A stretch of DNA of 64,000 nucleotides from Lutibacter sp. (lineage in GTDB: Bacteria; Bacteroidota; Bacteroidia; Flavobacteriales; Flavobacteriaceae), in contig DAIDMK010000001.1 of NCBI GenBank assembly GCA_027449025.1, forward strand, positions 62,001-126,000, in the 5' to 3' direction. Below the pieces are notes generated by a model. That model had not been told where the DNA came from, ran no database searches, and was given only the letters and a program-made list of their open reading frames with translations. This document shows positions 43,800 to 51,437 of the stretch, in pieces. Made by a program: the position numbers and the translations under genes. The stretch's first letter is position 1, and each line of letters opens with the position of its first letter.

Positions 43800-45305
43800 A
43801 TGGAAGTTTGGCAACAGGATTGGATGGCAAAGTGGGCGGTTTATTCGCCTCATAAAATTGCTTTAAAGGAATATGAAACTGGAAGTACACTAAGCTATTT
43901 ACAGTTGAATTTGTTAGGCAATAAATTGTCATTTTACCTAACCGAACAACTGAATTTGATAAAAGGTGATCGTATTGCATTTGTTGCCGAAAATTGTTTG
44001 GAATATTTGTTGTTTTTTGTGGCTGCACAAAAAACAGGTATTATTTTAGTTCCTTTAAATTATCGATTAACCACAACCGAATTAAATCATTTAATAGAAC
44101 TTTCAGATCCAAAATTTCTTGTACACGATACTATTTACAAGGAAAAAGTTTCTCAAACGGCATTTTCAAAAAACAAATTGGGCAAAGTTTTTGAAATTAC
44201 CGATTTTTCTAAAATTCTAAATAATCTTGAGAGTAAAAAATACAAGACCGACTTTCCCATTAATATGGTTGATGAAAATCATCCAATTTTTATCTTATTT
44301 ACTTCTGGAACAACGGGAAATCCAAAAGGAGCCTTATACACGCATAAAATGTTGTTTTGGAACAGCATAAACACAGCAATTAGTTTGGTTATCAATACCA
44401 ATACAAAAACCATTAATTGCATGCCGCCTTTTCACACCGGAGGTTGGAATGTATTGGTAACTCCTGTGCTTCACCATGGTGGAAGTTTGGTTATTATCAA
44501 ATCATTTTGTGCTAAAACAATTTTAAATTTAATTGAAGAAGAGCGATTTACTTTGTTTATGGGGGTTCCAACGATGTTAAAAATGATGTCGGAAGAGCCT
44601 TCATTTAAAACAACCGATTTTTCGAGTTTAATGTATTTTATTGTTGGGGGCGAAGCGATGCCAATTCCGTTAATTGAAGCATGGAAAAAGCAAGGTGTTT
44701 TAATTCGTCAAGGTTATGGTTTAACGGAAGTTGGCCCTAATTTAACCTCTTTGCACCAAGATGATGCCATCAGAAAAATAGGATCTATTGGTCGTCCAAA
44801 TTTTTATGTACAAACAAAAATTGTTGATGAAAATGGTATTGAGGTCGGGAAAAATCAGAAGGGAGAATTGTTGTTAAAAGGACCAATGGTTTCACCAGGA
44901 TATTGGAAAAATAAGCAAGCTACCGAAGAATCTTTAAAAGATGGATGGTTTTATACCGGCGATGTGGTTATTAGCGATGAAGACGATTATTTGTTTGTGG
45001 TAGACCGCATAAAAAACATGTATATCTCGGGTGCCGAAAATGTTTATCCGGCAGAAATTGAACGCGTACTTCAAAATCATCCAGGTGTTATAGAGGTTGC
45101 TGTGATTAGCGTGCCTCATGAAAAATGGGGTGAAGTAGGAAAAGCATTTATTGTGACAGCTGAAAAATCGCTTACCGAAAAAGAAATATTGGACTATTGT
45201 CAGTTGAAATTGGCAAAATATAAAATTCCAAAATATATTGAATTTCTTAAAGAGATTCCGAAAAATGATACAGGGAAAATAGATAGAAAATTATTAAAAA
45301 AATAA
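43800..45305 (+). CDS. AMP-dependent acyl-CoA ligase (synthetase)
   Basis: About 501 aa from ATG 43800; the track start (43767) lies inside the previous gene. ANL-family motifs: P-loop-like FTSGTTGNPKGALYTH, RQGYGLTEVGP, YTGDVV (adenine), DRIKNMYISGAENVYPAEIE (hinge and core 8) and the catalytic lysine in NDTGKIDRKLLKK. It activates a carboxylic acid to its acyl-CoA with ATP. Substrate is unknown, possibly a medium-chain or aromatic-like acid by resemblance to fadD/caiC-type sequences. The next gene starts immediately after the stop. Confidence 0.9.
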   Translation: MEVWQQDWMAKWAVYSPHKIALKEYETGSTLSYLQLNLLGNKLSFYLTEQLNLIKGDRIAFVAENCLEYLLFFVAAQKTGIILVPLNYRLTTTELNHLIELSDPKFLVHDTIYKEKVSQTAFSKNKLGKVFEITDFSKILNNLESKKYKTDFPINMVDENHPIFILFTSGTTGNPKGALYTHKMLFWNSINTAISLVINTNTKTINCMPPFHTGGWNVLVTPVLHHGGSLVIIKSFCAKTILNLIEEERFTLFMGVPTMLKMMSEEPSFKTTDFSSLMYFIVGGEAMPIPLIEAWKKQGVLIRQGYGLTEVGPNLTSLHQDDAIRKIGSIGRPNFYVQTKIVDENGIEVGKNQKGELLLKGPMVSPGYWKNKQATEESLKDGWFYTGDVVISDEDDYLFVVDRIKNMYISGAENVYPAEIERVLQNHPGVIEVAVISVPHEKWGEVGKAFIVTAEKSLTEKEILDYCQLKLAKYKIPKYIEFLKEIPKNDTGKIDRKLLKK

Positions 45306-46100
45306 ATGATGAACATAAAAAACAAAGTTGCAGTAATTACAGGAGGCGCCAGTGGAATTGGAGCAGGTGTAGCCATAGAATTGGCTAAATTGGGGGTGAA
45401 AGTTGTTCTTGGAGACATGAATGAAGAAGGCCTTAATGCCAAAGTTGCAGAAATTAGAAAAAATGGAGGAGAGGCCATTGCCGTGAAAACAAACGTTAGT
45501 CAAGAAGCTGATGTCATTAAATTAATGGATACCGCAATAGATACTTATGGTGCCATAAATATTGTAGTGCCTTCCGCAGGAATATTTAGGGATGCATTTA
45601 TGGTAAACCCAGATCGAGAAACGGGAAAAGTATTTAAATCAATGAGTACTTCTCAATTTATGGATGTGATTAATGTAAATTTATTGGGAACATTTTTGAC
45701 TATCCGAGAAGCGTCCATCAGAATGATTGATAACAAGTGCGAAGGGGTGATTTTTACCATTTCTTCCATAAATAAAGAAGGACAATTGGGACAGTTAAAT
45801 TATAGTTCAACAAAAGCTTCAGTAGCTTTATGGCCAAAAATATTGTCCGGTGAGTTTCATGCAAAAAATATTAAGGGAATTCGCGTTGTTGGGATCGCTC
45901 CGGGTTATGTGGAAACACCATTATTATTAGGAATGAGGCCCGAAGTATTGGAGAGTATTGTTAAAGATGTAACCATTGGGAGATTGGTTAAGATTGATGA
46001 AATAGTAAACGCTTTAATTTTTGCGATTCAAAATGATGCGGTTACTGGTACAACGCTTGAAATTACCGGGGGCGTTATTTCACGAGGGCTGGTAAAATAA
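45306..46100 (+). CDS. Short-chain dehydrogenase/reductase
   Basis: 264 aa classical SDR. TGGASGIGAG cofactor loop (12-21), D37 after the second strand (LGDMN), which favours NAD over NADP, NVNLLGT, serines in TISSINKEG and the YSSTK motif (Y166, K170). C terminus EITGGVISRGLVK. It probably oxidises a 3-hydroxyacyl-CoA or other hydroxy intermediate ahead of the thiolase. The start could be 45306 or the next ATG at 45309; it abuts the ligase stop codon. Confidence 0.88.
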   Translation: MMNIKNKVAVITGGASGIGAGVAIELAKLGVKVVLGDMNEEGLNAKVAEIRKNGGEAIAVKTNVSQEADVIKLMDTAIDTYGAINIVVPSAGIFRDAFMVNPDRETGKVFKSMSTSQFMDVINVNLLGTFLTIREASIRMIDNKCEGVIFTISSINKEGQLGQLNYSSTKASVALWPKILSGEFHAKNIKGIRVVGIAPGYVETPLLLGMRPEVLESIVKDVTIGRLVKIDEIVNALIFAIQNDAVTGTTLEITGGVISRGLVK

Positions 46101-46130
46101 ATGATTTCCGTTTTTTAAATTGAAATAAAA

Positions 46131-47096
46131 ATGATTAAAAAAGTTCAAAACATAATTGGGTTATTTTTGTTGTTGACAAGTTTTCAGCTCATTTCCCAAA
46201 ATAATTTGGTCGAAATCACCGACTTTGGGGCCAACAAAGGGAATTTGGAAATGTATGTTTATAAGCCGATAAATAACGATATGGGAGTGCCGTTAGTGGT
46301 AGTTTTGCACGGATGCGTTCAAACAGCAAATGAAATTGCAGAACAAAGTGGGTGGAATAATTTAGCGGATTCTAATAATTTTATGGTTTTGTATCCGCAG
46401 CAAAAAGTGGAGAATAATTTGAATAGATGTTTTAATTGGTATGAAAATGCGGATATTTCAAAGAATAATGGTGAATCTGACACCATAAGAGAAATGATAC
46501 AATATGCTATTGAAAATTTTGATATTGATCCTACAAAAATTTTCGTTTCGGGTATGTCCGCTGGCGGGGCAATGGCCAATGTGCTCTTGGCGAATTATCC
46601 GAATTTATTTGATTCAGGAGCTGTTTTATCAGGAATTCCATTTAAAGCAGCGAATGACATAACAACTGCATATGTGGCGATGCAAGGAAAAATCGAAAAA
46701 ACGAACGAAGAATGGGTGGCTTCAATAGGCAATAATAATCTGAATTATAAAGGGGAATATCCGAAAATCGTTATTTTTCATGGTACTGATGATCCGTTTG
46801 TGAATATAAAAAATGCCGAAATAATTGAAATGCAATGGAAAGGAATCCATAAAATAGCCACCGAACCAACAATAGTTCAAGAATTTAATGGAAATAGTGA
46901 TATTACCCAAACCACCTACTTCAAAAATAATTGTCCGGTTATTGAAAAATACGAAATTAACAATTTAGGCCACGCGATGGCAGTTGATCCTGGTACAGAA
47001 AAACAGCAGGGTGGAAATGTGGCCAAATTTACAGTGGATAAAAACTTTCATACCACTTATTGGGCAGCCAAATTTTTCGGCTTGATAAATGATTAG
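46131..47096 (+). CDS. Secreted PHB-depolymerase-family esterase
   Basis: 321 aa with a signal peptide (to LISQ). Alpha/beta hydrolase with oxyanion-hole HGCVQTANEIA, lipase box SGMSAGGAM (S143), HGTDDPFV (Asp) and NLGHAMAVDPG (His). Matches the esterase_phb/LpqC family, which includes poly(3-hydroxybutyrate) depolymerases, feruloyl and acetylxylan esterases. No type IX sorting domain, so probably periplasmic. As the last gene of the tetR operon it could release acids from a polymeric or oligomeric ester after TonB uptake. Confidence 0.87.
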   Translation: MIKKVQNIIGLFLLLTSFQLISQNNLVEITDFGANKGNLEMYVYKPINNDMGVPLVVVLHGCVQTANEIAEQSGWNNLADSNNFMVLYPQQKVENNLNRCFNWYENADISKNNGESDTIREMIQYAIENFDIDPTKIFVSGMSAGGAMANVLLANYPNLFDSGAVLSGIPFKAANDITTAYVAMQGKIEKTNEEWVASIGNNNLNYKGEYPKIVIFHGTDDPFVNIKNAEIIEMQWKGIHKIATEPTIVQEFNGNSDITQTTYFKNNCPVIEKYEINNLGHAMAVDPGTEKQQGGNVAKFTVDKNFHTTYWAAKFFGLIND

Positions 47097-47153
47097 TTTA
47101 TTTTGAAGTTTTATAAATTGTTAAGTATTGAAAAGGTTGAGAAATACACTATT

Positions 47154-48188
47154 TTAAAACTTTATAAAAAGTTTTTTTGTTGATTCACGTTCAACCAGTT
47201 TCGATTTAACAACTTCGGTTTTAACGTCATCAAACTCAATTTTTCCTTCTAATTTATTTATCAATCTTGTTGCTGCAATTTCACCTGTTGTATGGGCAAA
47301 ACGATTTACGCTGGTTAGTGGCGGTGAGCTGTAACGAGATAAAATACCATTAGTAAGTCCAACAATTGAGACGTCTTCCGGAATTCTGATGACTCTTTTG
47401 TTTAATACTTGTGTGGTTATTGCACTAGAAATCTCATCTGCTGTAAAAAAACCATCTACCTGATGTTTATCTAACATTTTGTGGATTTTCTCTTTAAGAC
47501 CCTCTTCACAATCTTGCCTTATAATTAAACTTTTAACCGGGTTGACATTATGTTTTTCAAGTGCTTTTAAATAGCCTTCAAGGCTAAATTCGCCTAGATT
47601 CTGCCCTTCTGAAGTTGAAACATACGCAATTTTTTCACAAGATGATTTCATTAAAAAACGGGTGGCTTTATAGGCACTTTTCACTAAATCTGTAACTACT
47701 TTATCACAATTTATTTCTTGGGGAACACGGTCATACAAAACAATCGGCGTACCTTCTTCCAAAATATCATGAAAATGGTCAAAATTTCCAATTTTTAAAG
47801 TTTCTTCTGAAATACAGGCAATAAAACCATCAATAGTGCCATTAGAAAGCATTTCCATGGTATCAACTTCTTTTTTATAGGATTCATTTGTGATGCAGGT
47901 AATGATGTTGTAGCCTTTTTCTGCGGCCACTTTTTCAATACCGCGAAGCACTCTGGCAAAATAATAATTTAAAATATTTGGGATAATGATACCTATGGTT
48001 CTTGTTTTTTTATTTTGCAGGCTTAATGCCAATGTGTTGGGCTTGTATTTGTGTAATTTGGCATATTCCTGAATTCTTTTTTTGGTTTCGTCACTAATTT
48101 CATAGCTGTCGTTTAACGCTTTTGATACCGTTGAAATAGAAACCTGCAAAGCCAATGCAATTTGTTTTATGGTGATTCTTTTATTCAT
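47154..48188 (-). CDS. LacI-family transcriptional regulator
   Basis: 344 aa. N-terminal LacI helix-turn-helix ITIKQIALALQVSISTVSKALND and hinge KPNTLALSLQNKKTRTIGIIIPN, then a periplasmic-binding-protein-like effector domain. Its start overlaps the stop of the penicillin-acylase-like gene (ATGA-type, 4 bases), so it is made from the same mRNA as that enzyme. LacI regulators mostly sense sugars; an amidase partner is unusual, so targets may lie elsewhere. Confidence 0.92.
   Translation of the reverse strand: MNKRITIKQIALALQVSISTVSKALNDSYEISDETKKRIQEYAKLHKYKPNTLALSLQNKKTRTIGIIIPNILNYYFARVLRGIEKVAAEKGYNIITCITNESYKKEVDTMEMLSNGTIDGFIACISEETLKIGNFDHFHDILEEGTPIVLYDRVPQEINCDKVVTDLVKSAYKATRFLMKSSCEKIAYVSTSEGQNLGEFSLEGYLKALEKHNVNPVKSLIIRQDCEEGLKEKIHKMLDKHQVDGFFTADEISSAITTQVLNKRVIRIPEDVSIVGLTNGILSRYSSPPLTSVNRFAHTTGEIAATRLINKLEGKIEFDDVKTEVVKSKLVERESTKKLFIKF
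47156..47178 (+). terminator. Possible terminator of the tetR operon, inside the lacI 3' end
   Basis: AAAACTTT (47156-47163) and AAAGTTTT (47168-47175) form a hairpin followed by T residues, 60 bases after the esterase stop and overlapping the last codons of lacI on the other strand. AT-only stem, so weak. Confidence 0.4.
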
Positions 48189-50572
48189 TTTATTGGTGAA
48201 ATTGTTAATTTTGTTGAAACTTTTTTAATTTCTTCTTCATTCATTTTCATTTTTCTAAATTCGCCTTTATTATACATTTCAGCCTGGTCTTTATAATGTT
48301 TACTGAATGGGTTTCCTGATTGTCCCGTCGGTAATATACTAATGCTGTTTTCAATATCGGAGAAATCAATGATTCTTCTGGTTGAAGGCCCTGCGATTAC
48401 CTTATATAATCCAGTGTTATTATAGTCAAAGCTCTGATTGTTAATAACTTCTCTTGCGCCATTTATTGGAAAAGGCCCCACATTAAAGTAGCTTTTTAAG
48501 GCAGCCACATTGCCAAGTGGATGTTTGTGCTCTAAGGTATGAACTTTTTCCCAATTCCATCCTTTTATGTCATTTCGAAGTTGATTTTCTAAAAAAGCAA
48601 CAGCTTCAACCATCGATTTAGATAGGATTTCTTTTCTGGTTTCGATTTTGTTTTTGGTGTTAATATTGTCCCACCAAATTGAACTATCCTTTTTAATTTG
48701 GTCAGCAATCACTCTTTTGGATAAATGGGTGGCTAAAAATTGGTCAAATAATTTTTCTCCTAATTCATCTTCAAAAGTGTTTTTTAAATACAGATAAATC
48801 CATTTGTTATAAATGGTTGGTGCAACTTGGTCAATCGTATTTGAACCATCCCAAAGCTGAAGCACATCAATGGCTTTTTGTTCACTTTTGGAAAAAGAAT
48901 TGTAGTCCATATTTTTGGCAAATTCTTTTATGATGGTTGGAGCTACAGAAGAGGTTACATCATTAATCATAGCCGACATAGATTCCTTGTTCCAGTTATT
49001 TTTTGGCTCTAACAATTGCACAATACGTTTTGCCCGGTCTTCTGATAAATAATAGCCGGGATACAACATTCCTGCAATGGAATCGGGTTGGTTATTAGCG
49101 GAATACACATAATTCCAAGTCGGATTTTCTGCCATTGGATTTTCGCTAAAATCCAAATATTCAATAGGGTCATCATAACCGGAAGCACCATTTAAAATAA
49201 ATTTTGTATTTACATTTGGATTGTGTTTGTATAATTTACCTGATGCCCACCAGGCGACATTTCCTTTAGCATCGCCGTACATAATATTCAATCCGGGCGC
49301 GTGAATCATAGAGGCTCCTTTTTTAACATCTTTCATCTCTGTTGCCCTTGAAATGGTGTAAAGCGCATCTAAAACTTCACCATCAAATTTGGTGTAAATC
49401 CAAGACATCGCAATGGGCTCAGATTGCGTAATTGTTTCAATAGCATCGTTCATAATTGGACCATGACGTGAATTTCTAACGGTGATGGTCACATCCTCAG
49501 CATCTTTTACTTTTATGGTTTTAGTTGTTGTCTTATAAGTTTCAAATCCGTTTGGTGTTTTATATTTTGTTGAATCTGAAGGGTCATTTTCTTCTTTATA
49601 AAAATCAATATCATCATTTTCAAACATGGTTAATCCGTAAGCATAATTTCTGTTATGTCCCAATAAAGGAAAGGGAACACCTGCCAAATGATAGCCATAC
49701 ATTTCATAATCTGGTGTAACAATATGTGCTTCATACCAAACTGCTGGTTGTGAATAGGCAATATGCGGATCGTTTGCAAAAATCACTTTTCCTGTACTGG
49801 TTTTGTTTGGTGAAACTACCCAGCTGTTGCTGCCAATAAATGCAGGAACGGGCGATTTTTCCATAAGCGCATTTACGCTTGAAACCATCGCTGTAAAATT
49901 ATCTAGCGTAGATTTTGAATTTTTTATGATTGTGGTATTCGGACTATAATTGATGTTCAGTTCCTTCAAATAGTCATCACCTAATTTATCTTTGATAACG
50001 CTTAACAACGGATCCGTTTTTTGAGCCATCGCAAAACTGAATGACATGTAGCCCAAAATATTGTAGATGTCCTTAAGTTGATATTGCTCTTTTTCAATGC
50101 CGACCAAAGTAAATTCAATAGGCGTTGGGCCGTTTTCAATAAACTGGTTTACGCCGTTTAAATAAGCAGTTGCCAATTTATAGACTTCACTATTTGTATC
50201 CAATTTTTCAATTGATTTTTTTGAAGTTTCTTCAATGCCCAAACTCGCAAAAAATTGATCGGTTTTAAGCATATCTTTTCCAAAAATTTCCGACAATCTG
50301 CCCGGCGCAATTCTTCGCATTAATTCCATTTGCCAAAGTCGGTCTTGTGCATGAACGTAGCCTAGAGCCGTTGTGGCATCATATTGGTTTTCTGCGTAAA
50401 TATGCGGAATTCCGTAATCATCAAAATACACAGAAGTCTCATTTTCAATTCCAAACAAAGTGATATTGCCCGAATAGTCAGGTTTTAGACTATTAAAATA
50501 CACCCAACCTCCAGCTAAAATTAGGATGATTAGGATTGCAATGATGAGTAATATTTTTTTAAGAAGGCGCAT
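48185..50572 (-). CDS. Penicillin acylase-family N-terminal nucleophile hydrolase
   Basis: 795 aa precursor with one N-terminal membrane segment/signal (residues 5-26). Alpha-subunit-type region with DDYGIPHIYAENQYDATTALGYVHAQDRLWQMEL; autocatalytic cleavage is expected before S248 in IGSNSWVVSPNKT, whose serine becomes the beta-chain nucleophile. Later segments HGPIMND and SANNQPDSI (oxyanion Asn) are typical. Family members cleave amides such as penicillins, acyl-homoserine lactones or cyclic lipopeptides; the natural substrate is unknown. The anchor suggests periplasmic action. Coupled to lacI. Confidence 0.9.
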   Translation of the reverse strand: MRLLKKILLIIAILIILILAGGWVYFNSLKPDYSGNITLFGIENETSVYFDDYGIPHIYAENQYDATTALGYVHAQDRLWQMELMRRIAPGRLSEIFGKDMLKTDQFFASLGIEETSKKSIEKLDTNSEVYKLATAYLNGVNQFIENGPTPIEFTLVGIEKEQYQLKDIYNILGYMSFSFAMAQKTDPLLSVIKDKLGDDYLKELNINYSPNTTIIKNSKSTLDNFTAMVSSVNALMEKSPVPAFIGSNSWVVSPNKTSTGKVIFANDPHIAYSQPAVWYEAHIVTPDYEMYGYHLAGVPFPLLGHNRNYAYGLTMFENDDIDFYKEENDPSDSTKYKTPNGFETYKTTTKTIKVKDAEDVTITVRNSRHGPIMNDAIETITQSEPIAMSWIYTKFDGEVLDALYTISRATEMKDVKKGASMIHAPGLNIMYGDAKGNVAWWASGKLYKHNPNVNTKFILNGASGYDDPIEYLDFSENPMAENPTWNYVYSANNQPDSIAGMLYPGYYLSEDRAKRIVQLLEPKNNWNKESMSAMINDVTSSVAPTIIKEFAKNMDYNSFSKSEQKAIDVLQLWDGSNTIDQVAPTIYNKWIYLYLKNTFEDELGEKLFDQFLATHLSKRVIADQIKKDSSIWWDNINTKNKIETRKEILSKSMVEAVAFLENQLRNDIKGWNWEKVHTLEHKHPLGNVAALKSYFNVGPFPINGAREVINNQSFDYNNTGLYKVIAGPSTRRIIDFSDIENSISILPTGQSGNPFSKHYKDQAEMYNKGEFRKMKMNEEEIKKVSTKLTISPIK

Positions 50573-50596
50573 TGTTAAAAATAGTTTACATTACTT

Positions 50597-50604
50597 CAAA
50601 TATA
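50597..50604 (-). promoter_or_regulatory. -7 box of the acylase-lacI operon
   Basis: TATATTTG on the minus strand, exact TAnnTTTG, 24 bases before the ATG at 50572. Confidence 0.55.
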
Positions 50605-50919
50605 ATATTTTAATTTGTATTGAATGTACAAAAATAATAGTTCAGTCTGGGTCTTGCCTTATTGTGCTAAATATTTGTTACTTCTGCATTTATTATTGGT
50701 ATTTATATGTTAGGTTGACACAAAATATAAATACAATTGGTATTCTCTAAAATGAAGCTTTCTAAAAAGTTAGTTTAGCCGAAATACGCATAAAGAAGAT
50801 GCTATGTTTGTGAAGTGTTAAGCGCGTAAAATCAGCGCTTTGTATTTCTTTCAAAAAAACATAGGACCCCTTGCGGACAATAAATTTATTGGTGACAAGT
50901 TATTTTTTATTAAAACAGG
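50605..50919. other. Gene-free stretch between acylase promoter and dinB
   Basis: I see no credible ORF. Two structures: an inverted repeat AAGCGC-GTAAAATCA-GCGCTT (about 50820-50840) without a T-run, and the 14-base palindrome CAATAAATTTATTG at 50878-50891 near the dinB end. No promoter box faces a gene here apart from that of the acylase. Confidence 0.45.
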
Positions 50920-51435
50920 TTAAAGATATCGTTCTTTAATGATTTTTAAATGATGCATTTGATGTCCGGCAATAATAAATCCCAAAGCCCTTACGGTTAT
51001 GTCACTCCCGTTTGCGGTGCCAGTCATTAAGAACATTTCCTCTGTAAAACTTTTAAATAAAGAGATGCTTGCTCTGCGTGTACAAATAAATTCTTCCAGT
51101 AAATCAGTAGAATTTCTTTTATTTCCATTTGAATTTTCAACATACCAATTCTCGTCGAAACCTTGTAATTCCGTAGCGTCGTTTCTGGAGAAACGCAAAG
51201 CTCTGTAACTCATAATTCGCTCTGTGTCAATTATATGTTGTAGAAGCTCTTTAATGCTCCATTTTCCTTCATCGTACCTAAAAACCATTTTTTCTTCTGA
51301 TAAATCTTTGATGGTTTTCAATAATTCTTCAGAAGAAGCAGTTAAAATTTCAAATAAATCCACTTCTCCCAAAGCCAGAATATAGCGTTTGTAATGCGGA
51401 TTGTATTCATCTTCATTTAGTTGCAAAGTGTTCAT
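50920..51435 (-). CDS. DinB-family (DUF664-like) four-helix protein
   Basis: 171 aa. The metal-triad histidines of the DinB/YfiT fold are visible: one in KELLQHIIDTERI and two in GHQMHHLKIIKERYL. Members bind a divalent metal and include thiol transferases (bacillithiol- or mycothiol-dependent) and DNA-damage-induced proteins; in Bacteroidetes most are uncharacterised. It lies 2 bases after ppc and is co-transcribed with it. Confidence 0.85.
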   Translation of the reverse strand: MNTLQLNEDEYNPHYKRYILALGEVDLFEILTASSEELLKTIKDLSEEKMVFRYDEGKWSIKELLQHIIDTERIMSYRALRFSRNDATELQGFDENWYVENSNGNKRNSTDLLEEFICTRRASISLFKSFTEEMFLMTGTANGSDITVRALGFIIAGHQMHHLKIIKERYL

Positions 51436-51437
51436 GT

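Noticed and set aside
50820-50840. Inverted repeat AAGCGC...GCGCTT as terminator
   Set aside because: No T-run on either strand and not directly after a gene end.
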